Origin: Methanoregula sp.
Lineage (GTDB): Archaea > Halobacteriota > Methanomicrobia > Methanomicrobiales > Methanospirillaceae
Assembly (NCBI GenBank): GCA_028705545.1
Contig: JAQWDG010000050.1
Location: 1 to 10,324, forward strand
Reading direction: 5' to 3'
DNA: 10,324 bases
Shown: positions 3,939-10,324 of the stretch, piece after piece
Numbering within the stretch: position 1 is the stretch's first letter
How the letters are laid out: every line of letters starts with the position of its first letter
The notes under the pieces: model-generated
Told to the model about the DNA's origin: nothing
The model's database searches: none
The model's input: only the letters and a program-made list of their open reading frames with translations
Translations under genes and position numbers: made by a program

Positions 3939-6521
3939 ATGCTTTCGCGCGAAGAGATCCGTGAGTTTGCCGGTGGAGAATCAGGACTTTCCACCGATCA
4001 GGTACAGGCCAGTCGGGAAAAATACGGCGCCAACGTCATGACGCCCCCGCCCCGGGAACCCGCCTGGAAGCAGTACCTGGAAAATTTCAACGACCCCATC
4101 ATCAGGATACTTATCTTTGCCGTCGCGATCTCCGCCATCGTCTCGCTGCTCGAAGGAAGCGGGCTTTTAGACACCGTCGGGATCATCGTTGCGATCCTCC
4201 TTGCAACCGGCATCTCTTTTTACAATGAATACCGGAGCAGCCGCGAGTTCGATGTCCTCAATGCCCATCGCGACGAGATGGCCATCAAGGTAGTCCGCGA
4301 CGGGAACCCGGCAGCCGTACCGGCAAAGGACCTCGTTGTCGGCGATCTTGTCCTCCTCGAAGCCGGCGATGCAATACCTGCCGATGGCTGGCTGGTATCC
4401 GCAGACGGGCTCTATTGCGATGAATCCGCGTTTACCGGGGAGAGCGAACCGGCTGCAAAAAGTGCAGGGAAAAAAGTCCTCAAGGGCAGTTTTGTCACGG
4501 CTGGAAAGGCGCAGATGGTCGCAGGAGCGGTGGGCGACCGGGCCGAGATGGGGCTCATTGCCGCAACGCTCGGGATCGACCATGCGACAAAGACGCCTTT
4601 AGAGGAGAAACTCGAACGGCTCGCCACTCTCATCTCAAAGTTCGGGTACGTGATGGCAGTCCTCATCTGCAGCACGCTCGTGATCCGGGGGTTCATCTTC
4701 GGAGACCTTACCGGCCTTAACCTTGCAACCGCCCACCACCTGCTCGACTACTTCATGCTCGCGGTCGTGATCGTGGTCGCTGCCGTGCCCGAAGGGCTCC
4801 CGATGAGCGTTGCCCTCTCGCTCTCCCTTGCCATGCGCAAGATGACCCGCGCGAACTGCCTTGTCCGGCGCCTGATCGCCTGCGAGACGATCGGGTCGGC
4901 GACCACGATCTGCACCGACAAGACCGGGACACTTACGAAGAACCAGATGACCGTTGCCGAGGCCTCGGTCGCATCTCCCTCGTGGACCGGCGCGCTCCCG
5001 GCAACCCCGCAGGAGTGGATCGCGTTCAATGCCGCGGCAAACAGCACCGCCCACCTGGAAAAAGCCCGCGATGGGAAGATCATCGTTATCGGCAATTCCA
5101 CGGAAGGCGCCCTCCTGCGCTGGCTCGCGGATCACGCAATCGGGTACCGGGAGATCAGGAAGCAGTACCCTCCCCTCAGGCAGTACCTGTTCGACGGGAA
5201 CCGGAAGAGGATGTCAACCGTTGTGGAGATCGGCAAAAGGAAGTTTTTACTTGTCAAGGGTGCGCCCGAGATCCTCGCCGGCCTCTGCACGGCACAGCCC
5301 GATTTAGCGGGCGTGGATGCATATGCCGCCCGGGCCATGCGGACCCTTGCGTTTGCCCACCGGGAGATTACCGGGGCTGACGAAAGCGAGACCGGTCTTT
5401 CCTGGGACGGATACGTGGGCATCCGCGACCCGCTGCGGGAGAACATCCCCGAGTCGGTAGCACGCAGCCGCGTGGCCGGGATCCGGGTGCGGATGGTTAC
5501 CGGTGACAAGCCCGAGACCGCCCGCGCGATTGCGCGGGAAGCAGGAATCCTTGCCGGGGGAACGGTCGTGACCGGAAAGGAGTTCCGGACGCTTTCCCCG
5601 GAAGATCAGGTGACGGCGGCGCAGGGCCTTGACGTAATGGCCCGTGCAGAACCCCTCGACAAGCTCCTCCTCGTACAGGCCCTCCAGAAGACCGGTGCGG
5701 TCGTTGCCGTGACCGGCGACGGCACGAACGATGCACCGGCGCTCAGGAACGCCGATGTCGGCCTTGCCATGGGAATAGCCGGCACCGAGGTTGCGCGGGA
5801 GGCAAGCGACATTATCATCCTCGACGATTCGTTTGCCTCGATCACGAGCGCGGTCTGGTGGGGCAGGTCGCTCTACGAGAATATCCAGCGGTTCCTCCTC
5901 TTCCAGCTCACCATCAACGTCTGCGCCTGTATCCTCGTCTTCCTCGCGCCGCTTCTTGGCTACCCGGAACCGTTTACCATCATCGAGATCCTCTGGATCA
6001 ACATCATCATGGACACCCTTGCCGCGTTCGCGCTCTGCTCGGAGGCGCCGCACAAGGGTCTGCTCTCCCGGCAGCCGGTCCCGCGCAATGCCCCGATCAT
6101 CACCCCGTTCATGTGGCTCTCGATCGCCGTGCTCGGCGTCTTTATCATCCTCGGCGGGCTTCTCCAGCTCGGGACCGGGCTCCTCGGCGGCACAACGGAA
6201 GAGGAGATCGGCACCGTCTTCTTTGCCGCATTCATCTTTGCCGCCGTGGCAAACGGGTTCAACTGCCGGGCAATGGACGGGAAGATGCCGGCGTTCTTCA
6301 AGGGCAACCCGACCTTTTTTCTGGTGATGGGCGGGATCGTTTTCATCCAGGTCGTCATCATCCAGTTCGGCGGGGCGGTCTTCGGGACGGTACCGCTGGC
6401 TCCGGTGACATGGCTTACCATTGCCGCGGCAACGTTTATCCCGGTCCTCCTCATCGGGTTCGTGCTCCGGCTGGCATACCACGGATACCAGCACCGGAAA
6501 GGAAGCCCTTCAGAAGTCTAA
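3939..6521 (+). CDS. P-type Ca2+-ATPase, PMCA-like (type II)
   Basis: This 860-residue membrane pump should export Ca2+ (or a related cation) at the cost of ATP. An N-terminal cation-ATPase domain (1-50) precedes M1-M2 (about 53-95). The actuator domain carries TGES at 166-169 and M4 carries VPEGLP at 283-288. The phosphorylation motif is DKTGTLT with D327, nucleotide-binding KGAPE is at 440-444, and the hinge motifs are TGDKPET (521-527) and TGDGTND (592-598). C-terminal helices M5-M10 run from about 650 to 846. Site-II ligands are present (E285, N688, D692). The residues matching SERCA E771 and T799 are A663 and M691, as in plasma-membrane Ca2+ pumps that carry one Ca2+. QLTINV (656-661) and LWINIIMDTLA (685-695) closely resemble PMCA. 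There is no long C-terminal regulatory tail. The start has no Shine-Dalgarno sequence, but the ATG gives the expected N-terminal domain. Specificity for Ca2+ is inferred from these residues. Confidence 0.93.
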   Translation: MLSREEIREFAGGESGLSTDQVQASREKYGANVMTPPPREPAWKQYLENFNDPIIRILIFAVAISAIVSLLEGSGLLDTVGIIVAILLATGISFYNEYRSSREFDVLNAHRDEMAIKVVRDGNPAAVPAKDLVVGDLVLLEAGDAIPADGWLVSADGLYCDESAFTGESEPAAKSAGKKVLKGSFVTAGKAQMVAGAVGDRAEMGLIAATLGIDHATKTPLEEKLERLATLISKFGYVMAVLICSTLVIRGFIFGDLTGLNLATAHHLLDYFMLAVVIVVAAVPEGLPMSVALSLSLAMRKMTRANCLVRRLIACETIGSATTICTDKTGTLTKNQMTVAEASVASPSWTGALPATPQEWIAFNAAANSTAHLEKARDGKIIVIGNSTEGALLRWLADHAIGYREIRKQYPPLRQYLFDGNRKRMSTVVEIGKRKFLLVKGAPEILAGLCTAQPDLAGVDAYAARAMRTLAFAHREITGADESETGLSWDGYVGIRDPLRENIPESVARSRVAGIRVRMVTGDKPETARAIAREAGILAGGTVVTGKEFRTLSPEDQVTAAQGLDVMARAEPLDKLLLVQALQKTGAVVAVTGDGTNDAPALRNADVGLAMGIAGTEVAREASDIIILDDSFASITSAVWWGRSLYENIQRFLLFQLTINVCACILVFLAPLLGYPEPFTIIEILWINIIMDTLAAFALCSEAPHKGLLSRQPVPRNAPIITPFMWLSIAVLGVFIILGGLLQLGTGLLGGTTEEEIGTVFFAAFIFAAVANGFNCRAMDGKMPAFFKGNPTFFLVMGGIVFIQVVIIQFGGAVFGTVPLAPVTWLTIAAATFIPVLLIGFVLRLAYHGYQHRKGSPSEV

Positions 6522-6524
6522 AAA

Positions 6525-6540
6525 GAAGCCCTTTTTTTTG
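6525..6540 (+). terminator. T-tract terminator after the Ca2+-ATPase
   Basis: T8 at 6532-6539 follows the stop codon by 10 bases, which suits archaeal T-tract termination. The preceding GAAGCCCTT (6525-6533) repeats the same nine bases at 6502-6510 in the gene's last codons. No stable stem is apparent. The remainder of the gap to the convergent gene at 6588 shows nothing recognisable. Confidence 0.6.
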
Positions 6541-6587
6541 TTCGCACGTTCGCGGCGCTTTCCTGCTCACAGCGGTTCCCGAGTACA

Positions 6588-7205
6588 TCAGGGAACAGGG
6601 GTCCGATCCGGGGGATTTCTAAAGAAGAGCCCGATGATGATGAGGGGGACAAAGTAGAGGATATCGATGTATCCCCAGCCGACTGCGGCAAGAAGGATCC
6701 CGACAGTTGCAACCCCAAGAGGGACGAGGAATTTTTTCGAAAGGAATGCCGCTTCGTCTCCGGAGAGGGCCGGTTCGAGCAGGGCCGGGCGCTTCTGCGC
6801 GTACTGCCAGGCAAGGATGAGCAGGCAGGCGAGGATGAAGTAGTTGATCTGGAACAGGACTTCTACTTCGGGGATACTTTCGGTACTGTTGGCAAGGCCC
6901 TGCGTGAAGGGGACAAATACGACCACCATCAGGGAGAGCAGGTGGATATAGATGAACCGGGAGTCCACGGAGTTTATCCGGTGGAAAATCTGGAAATAAA
7001 AAAGCCAGAACATCCCGAGGATCAAAAACGCCCCGATAAAATCGATCACCGACAGGCTTGTCGTTACAAGGTAATTATCGAGGGATGCGGTGCCTGTGAG
7101 CGTCCCGGGGGAGGGCATCTGGATGTTCCTGATCATAAGCGTCATCGTAAACGCGTAGATGCCGTTTGTCAGGCGTTCGAGGTTGACCTTGCTGATCGGT
7201 TCCAT
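6588..7205 (-). CDS. TMEM175/DUF1211-family membrane protein (probable ion channel subunit)
   Basis: This 205-residue protein has six predicted helices (about 13-29, 50-73, 84-104, 116-134, 158-177, 178-195), the size of a single-repeat prokaryotic TMEM175 subunit. TMEM175 proteins assemble as tetrameric K+-conducting channels. The second and third helices carry the family pattern FWLFYFQIFHRINSVDSRF (66-84) and PFTQGL (99-104). The usual RxxxFSDGVFAIxxT motif of helix 1 appears as LTNGIYAFTMT (12-22), so the FSD triplet is replaced by LTN. Ion selectivity therefore should not be assumed. The gene lies 42 bp downstream of the 142-residue hypothetical gene on the same strand, has no clear promoter of its own and is probably cotranscribed. 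It converges on the Ca2+-ATPase. The family call is confident; the channel function is inferred from the family. Confidence 0.82.
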   Translation of the reverse strand: MEPISKVNLERLTNGIYAFTMTLMIRNIQMPSPGTLTGTASLDNYLVTTSLSVIDFIGAFLILGMFWLFYFQIFHRINSVDSRFIYIHLLSLMVVVFVPFTQGLANSTESIPEVEVLFQINYFILACLLILAWQYAQKRPALLEPALSGDEAAFLSKKFLVPLGVATVGILLAAVGWGYIDILYFVPLIIIGLFFRNPPDRTPVP

Positions 7206-7235
7206 GATAACGGTCGTTTGGGTTTCGCACAGTAT

Positions 7236-7262
7236 GCCGGTTCTGGTTCACCGGCCTTTTTT
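7236..7262 (+). terminator. Hairpin plus T6 on the plus strand, antisense to the operon
   Basis: GCCGGT (7236-7241) and ACCGGC (7250-7255) form a perfect stem with an 8-base loop, followed by C and T6 (7257-7262) on the plus strand. It straddles the stop codon of the minus-strand gene at 7248. No plus-strand gene precedes it, so it would terminate only antisense transcription. On the minus strand it could act as an intergenic mRNA-processing hairpin. Confidence 0.35.
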
Positions 7263-7676
7263 GAGCTCGTCTGCATAGAGGTGGAGGAACCACCCGTTGA
7301 GGCTGTAGGAGAGGTTGAGGGAATGGTAGAAGTTCGCAAGCAGCCGTTCCCGGACCTTGTCCGACTTTACCTGCCCGATCTTCTCCAGTTCCTCGTAAAG
7401 ACGGATCAGCGTCTCGCGGGGCAGCGTCCGTATCCGTTTCTCGAAATAGCGGATCTGGAGATCGGTCATGAACTCATCGTAGGACGATGATTTTTTCACA
7501 TAGTCGGCAAAATGCGGGCCGGTCTTTTGGATAAAATCGCCGCGGAGACCGTCCATCCGTTCGCTGCTGATAAAGAAACTCCTGAGCTTACGGATGAGTT
7601 TTCGCCTGAGCGTATATTCCTGCAGCTGGGCACCGATGAACCCGGCATATTCTTCCTGTTCTTCCCGGGACAGCAT
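7248..7676 (-). CDS. Hypothetical protein, 142 aa, helical, soluble
   Basis: I do not recognise this protein. It has no signal peptide or membrane segment, is rich in Lys, Arg, Glu and aromatic residues, and is predicted almost entirely helical. A basic stretch RRKLIRKLRSFF at 24-35 and an acidic-basic helix LIRLYEELEKIGQVKSDKVRERL (90-112) stand out, and the C-terminal part contains NFYHSLNLSYSLNGWFLHLYADELKK. No cysteine or metal motif is seen. It lies between the AI-2E-family gene (38 bp upstream) and the TMEM175-like gene (42 bp downstream), all on the minus strand, so it is probably expressed with them. The ATG at 7676 is the only start that fits the TATA-like box at 7709-7720. Its coding status is supported by operon position and the absence of a better frame; its function is open. 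Confidence 0.7.
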   Translation of the reverse strand: MLSREEQEEYAGFIGAQLQEYTLRRKLIRKLRSFFISSERMDGLRGDFIQKTGPHFADYVKKSSSYDEFMTDLQIRYFEKRIRTLPRETLIRLYEELEKIGQVKSDKVRERLLANFYHSLNLSYSLNGWFLHLYADELKKGR

Positions 7677-7708
7677 ATCCGGTATTATGAACAGCCACGG
7701 GAAAAAGG

Positions 7709-7720
7709 TTTTTTTTATTT
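7709..7720 (-). promoter_or_regulatory. A-rich TATA-like box before the 142-aa hypothetical gene
   Basis: On the minus strand this reads AAATAAAAAAAA, about 33-44 bp before the ATG at 7676. It overlaps the stop codon of the preceding AI-2E-family gene (7715-7717). It could give the two downstream genes their own short-leader transcript. Confidence 0.4.
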
Positions 7721-8815
7721 ATCCGGCAGGTCCGACGGCTTTAAGGGGTTTTTGTCCGGCCCGGGCGGGTTGCCGTTCTTTTCTTCGAAAAGGTGCCCTA
7801 CCCCGAGGAGCGTATTGAGCCAGCGGAGTTCGTCAGAAAAGTGGAAGAGGATGCAGACCAGCAGGGTGAACGGGACGGAAAAGAGCATCCCGGCAAGGCC
7901 CAAGAGCCAGCCCCAGAAGATCACCGAGAGGATTACGACAAGGGCCGGGATCTCGAACTTCCGTGCCGCAAGCCAGGAAAAGACCGGGTTCTCCACGATC
8001 AGGTTGAGGATGCAGACCACGACGACAACCGCGACAACGCCCCACATGCCGAACTGGAGCCAGGCAAAGAAGAGCGCCGGGATTGCGGCGATGAGGAGGC
8101 CGATGTACGGGATGTAGCCTAAGAGGAACGTCAGGGTGCCCCAGAGGATTGCGCCGTGGACGCCCATGAGGGCGAGCGATCCCCCGAAGAGCACGCCGTG
8201 GACGAGGTTGGTCTCCGTGCGCACGACAATGAAATCGATGATGTACCCGCTCATCCGCGAGAGCTGGCGGAGTTTTTCCGGCTGGTCTTTGAGCAGCGAT
8301 TCCACCCTCCCGATAAACGCCGGGGCTTCGAGCAGCATGAAAATGGTCGTCACGGCAATAAAGAAGAGGTCCATGAGGGCCGCGCCCACATTGAGCAGGG
8401 AGGAAAAGATCTGGGGAATAACCGTCACGAGGCTGGGCATCTGTGAGGTCATCTGGGTAACATCGATCCCGTGGGCGCCAAAGAACGCGGTCAGCCCGGC
8501 CAACCGTTCGGTGAGCTCTGCCTGGTACTGCGGCAGGTCGGTAAGGATCATGTCAAAAGACCTGACTACCAGGAAAAGCACGAGCAGGATCACCAGACAT
8601 GCGACAACCGTCACAATCCCGACTGCCCCGGCATTGGGGATACCCCGCTCGCGCAGCCAGCGGGTCGCCGGATACAACAGGAGCGTGAGGATCAGGGAGA
8701 CAAGGACGATGTTTACGATCGATGCGCCTGCTTTCATCCCGAAGATGACGATGGTGGCAAGCCCGAGAAGAATCAGTGTTCGCTCCGTGCGGGTCAGGGT
8801 CGGGGCAAAGGACAT
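7715..8815 (-). CDS. AI-2E/PerM (UPF0118) family membrane protein
   Basis: This 366-residue integral membrane protein matches the AI-2E transporter family (TqsA/YdiK/PerM-like). Hydrophobic helices lie at about 12-30, 32-50, 62-84, 145-163, 205-225, 226-250, 254-275, 290-306 and 307-326. A long extracytoplasmic or peripheral segment (about 86-144) precedes the conserved C-terminal half, which has SGYIIDFIVVRTETN (189-203), LGYIPYIGLLIAAIPAL (232-248), the NLIVENPV segment (271-278) and WGWLLGLAGMLFSVP (301-315). The tail after about 342 is Pro-, Asn- and Lys-rich. Characterised members export autoinducer-2 or exchange Na+ or H+, and the substrate here cannot be read from sequence. A TATA-like TTTTTTAAAAT on the minus strand at 8859-8869 lies about 45-55 bp before the ATG at 8815. 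The gene may head a three-gene cluster with the two genes downstream. Confidence 0.88.
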   Translation of the reverse strand: MSFAPTLTRTERTLILLGLATIVIFGMKAGASIVNIVLVSLILTLLLYPATRWLRERGIPNAGAVGIVTVVACLVILLVLFLVVRSFDMILTDLPQYQAELTERLAGLTAFFGAHGIDVTQMTSQMPSLVTVIPQIFSSLLNVGAALMDLFFIAVTTIFMLLEAPAFIGRVESLLKDQPEKLRQLSRMSGYIIDFIVVRTETNLVHGVLFGGSLALMGVHGAILWGTLTFLLGYIPYIGLLIAAIPALFFAWLQFGMWGVVAVVVVVCILNLIVENPVFSWLAARKFEIPALVVILSVIFWGWLLGLAGMLFSVPFTLLVCILFHFSDELRWLNTLLGVGHLFEEKNGNPPGPDKNPLKPSDLPDK

Positions 8816-8858
8816 GATCGGGTATCTGTCGCCCGGTCATAGAAAGGTTGCCGTTCCG

Positions 8859-8878
8859 ATTTTAAAAAAGGGAAAAAT
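8859..8878 (-). promoter_or_regulatory. T-tracts ending the permease gene, and TATA-like box for the AI-2E-family gene
   Basis: On the minus strand T5 (8873-8877) and T6 (8864-8869) come directly after the permease stop at 8880, a typical archaeal terminator arrangement. The same T6 runs into AAAAT, giving TTTTTTAAAAT, a plausible TATA element for the gene starting at 8815. Both roles may share this 64-bp gap. Confidence 0.5.
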
Positions 8879-8879
8879 C

Positions 8880-10289
8880 CTAGAAGCCAGGCTGTTCGCG
8901 GGCCTCCCATTTTGTCATGGCAAGCCGGATAAAGACCGCAGCCGGGATAAGGAGGAGAACAGCCCCGAGCGCGGCAAACGGTTCGGCAAAGGCGATTGCG
9001 GAGAAGACAAGAAGCGCCGCCCCGGTCAGGATAAGGTAGGTGACCATGACCCGGACATCGTACACAAGGACGCTCGGGGAGAGGCCGGTCAGCCAGACGG
9101 TGATCCCGAGGCTGTAGAACGAGACCGAGAGGCAGAGGACAACGGCAGGGAGGGCATAGAGGGCCTGACCCGAGAGGACGGCAACCGCCGCGACAAAGAC
9201 CGCAGGGATCAGCTGGAGAACCGCAAAAGTCGTGACCTTGCTTTTTATGAGGGTGCTGACGCTGACCGGCAGGCAGGCATAGGCCCCGAACGTGTCGAAC
9301 ATCGTGATCCAGGTGTACATGGTCGAGGCGATGATGCCGGCAACGAGCGCGAATTCCAGGAGCACCCCGTACGCGGGCAGGTAGCCCGAGAGGAGCGAGA
9401 GGAAGAACCAGATGACGACAAGCGGGATCACAAACGAGAACAGGGTCTGGCCCACCATGCCCCCGCTCCGGTACATGTCGATGAGGTCCTTTGCCGCAAG
9501 CGGCGGCTGGGGGAAGAACGAGAGTTTTGCCATAAGTGGGGAGAGCATGTCCCGGTGGCGCTTGTCGGATCCGGTTGCTGTCTCGGGTGAAAAGAGCCAG
9601 ATCGAGACGAGAAAGAGGACGAGGATTACGGCAAGGGAGACGACAAGACCCGTCCACGAGAACGAGAGGAAGAGGTTTTCCGGCGGGAAAAATACCGCCG
9701 GGTTCTGGCCGGTAAGAAGGCCGATTGCTGCGGCTGCCGCGGCAAGGAGGCAGAGCACCGCAGCAAGGGCCGGTTTCGAGCGCGTATAGAGCGACGAAAG
9801 GAAGAAGACCCCGCAGAGCCCGGATAAAAACGAGAGCGAGAGGGTAAGAGTAAGGAGCAAAGGAAGCGTGAGGGGGATGCCGATAAAGGGCGAGGCAAGC
9901 AGGAAACCGAGCGCGAGCGGCAGCACCCAGAGGACGAAGTAGTACAGGGTGTCCTTTACGACAAAGTTCGCAAAGATGAAGCGTTCCGACAGGGGCAGGC
10001 TCCGTGCGGCATAGGCAAGGAGGCTTGCCTGCCCGAAACGGCGGTTCATTGCCTCGTTCCCGAGGAGACCGAATGCCCCGACCATAAACCCGAGCATCAG
10101 GTAGTTTGCGTGGAGGACAAGCGAAAGTTCGCCGGAGGGGAGGGCTTCGCGCATCAGGGGCAGGAGGAACGAACCCATGAACGCGATCCAGAAGATAAGG
10201 ATCGGAAAGAGCGCAAACGCGATGCTCCCGAACATTGTCGAGTGGATCCGCCACTCCTCCTTTACCATCGCAATAAAGAGCTCAAACAT
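8880..10289 (-). CDS. ABC-2-like exporter permease, 12 predicted TM helices
   Basis: This 469-residue protein is almost wholly hydrophobic, with about twelve membrane helices in two sets of six (about 21-233 and 282-457) joined by a polar loop at about 234-281. Each half contains an LP[LV]S turn followed by a helix with a conserved Lys: LPLSERFIFANFVVKDTL (98-115) and LPVSVSTLIKSKVTTFAV (340-357). This pattern is common in ABC-2-type permeases and suggests a fused or duplicated permease. The start at 10289 overlaps by 8 bp the end of a probable ABC ATPase frame, as expected for a translationally coupled exporter pair. The substrate is unknown. The C-terminus is short and cytoplasmic. Other multi-pass families cannot be excluded, but the neighbour makes an ABC exporter the best reading. 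Confidence 0.75.
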   Translation of the reverse strand: MFELFIAMVKEEWRIHSTMFGSIAFALFPILIFWIAFMGSFLLPLMREALPSGELSLVLHANYLMLGFMVGAFGLLGNEAMNRRFGQASLLAYAARSLPLSERFIFANFVVKDTLYYFVLWVLPLALGFLLASPFIGIPLTLPLLLTLTLSLSFLSGLCGVFFLSSLYTRSKPALAAVLCLLAAAAAAIGLLTGQNPAVFFPPENLFLSFSWTGLVVSLAVILVLFLVSIWLFSPETATGSDKRHRDMLSPLMAKLSFFPQPPLAAKDLIDMYRSGGMVGQTLFSFVIPLVVIWFFLSLLSGYLPAYGVLLEFALVAGIIASTMYTWITMFDTFGAYACLPVSVSTLIKSKVTTFAVLQLIPAVFVAAVAVLSGQALYALPAVVLCLSVSFYSLGITVWLTGLSPSVLVYDVRVMVTYLILTGAALLVFSAIAFAEPFAALGAVLLLIPAAVFIRLAMTKWEAREQPGF

Positions 10290-10324
10290 GGCTGCCCTTC
10301 TGTACGAGCGATAGGAAAAATTCG
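10282..10324 (-). CDS. C-terminal end of a probable ABC transporter ATPase (partial)
   Basis: Only the last 14 codons are in the window, read on the minus strand from 10323 to the TGA at 10284-10282. The peptide EFFLSLVQKGSHV resembles the C-terminal EExFLxL ending of many ABC-2-associated ATPases. The stop overlaps the permease ATG by 8 bp, consistent with translational coupling. The other two frames are also open over this short length, so the assignment rests on this motif and on the permease next to it. Confidence 0.5.
   Translation of the reverse strand, partial: EFFLSLVQKGSHV

Noticed and set aside
5304..6494. Long open frame (396 codons) antisense to the Ca2+-ATPase
   Set aside because: The translation is rich in Asp, Glu, Arg and Gly without domains, as expected from the complement of GC-rich codons. 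The sense strand encodes a complete P-type ATPase.
8136..9590. Long plus-strand open frame (484 codons) across the AI-2E-family and permease genes
   Set aside because: It runs across two real genes and their gap, with charged low-complexity sequence and no motif. It is a shadow frame.
8794..10254. Alternative 486-codon minus-strand frame over the permease
   Set aside because: It is Pro-, Arg- and Cys-rich and lacks membrane helices in a consistent order. The other minus-strand frame gives a clean 12-helix membrane protein starting with ATG next to the ABC ATPase end.

Overview
The window looks like chromosomal DNA from an archaeon, most likely a GC-rich methanogen of the Methanomicrobiales (Methanoregula-like). 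That placement is inferred from the style of the proteins, the scarcity of Shine-Dalgarno sequences before starts, the A/T-rich TATA-like boxes 25-45 bp upstream of starts, and the T-tracts after stops. No rRNA, tRNA, CRISPR array, transposase or phage gene was recognised.

Layout. Positions 1-1583 (+) hold the 3' part of a metallo-beta-lactamase-fold hydrolase fused to a long helical linker and a degenerate histidine-kinase-like ATPase domain. It converges on a SagB-type nitroreductase-family flavoprotein at 1630-2400 (-). A 618-bp non-coding stretch (2401-3018) separates the nitroreductase from a divergent, COG1119/ModF-like soluble ABC ATPase (3019-3834, +). That ATPase is followed by a PMCA-like P-type Ca2+-ATPase (3939-6521, +). 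The rest is on the minus strand. Reading in the direction of transcription, it comprises the last codons of a probable ABC ATPase (10324-10282), an overlapping 12-TM ABC-2-like permease (10289-8880), an AI-2E/PerM-family membrane protein (8815-7715), an unrecognised 142-residue soluble protein (7676-7248), and a TMEM175/DUF1211-family ion-channel protein (7205-6588). Most of these gene products are membrane proteins or their partners, with ion transport represented twice (P-type ATPase and TMEM175-like channel).

The most unusual part is the non-coding region 2401-3018. Positions 2527-2879 contain nine 13-bp dyad elements of the form GGTCR-NNN-YGACC (seven with perfect arms, one with a single mismatch, one broken). 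They are grouped in four clusters, and within every cluster neighbouring elements start exactly 26 bp apart. Two clusters lie at or inside copies of a 71-bp direct repeat (65/71 identical). Between clusters 2 and 3 is a dyad, TTCCAGTGGAAA, that resembles the core of archaeal origin recognition boxes. The region is also rich in T-tracts and GATC. It could be a multi-site operator for the two divergent genes, an iteron-like replication or partition site, or a set of structured RNA elements. Sequence alone does not decide between these.

Smaller points are a perfect 8-bp-stem hairpin just before the Ca2+-ATPase start codon, loss of the SERCA site-I ligands in that pump, and a kinase-like domain without N-box asparagines on the hydrolase.
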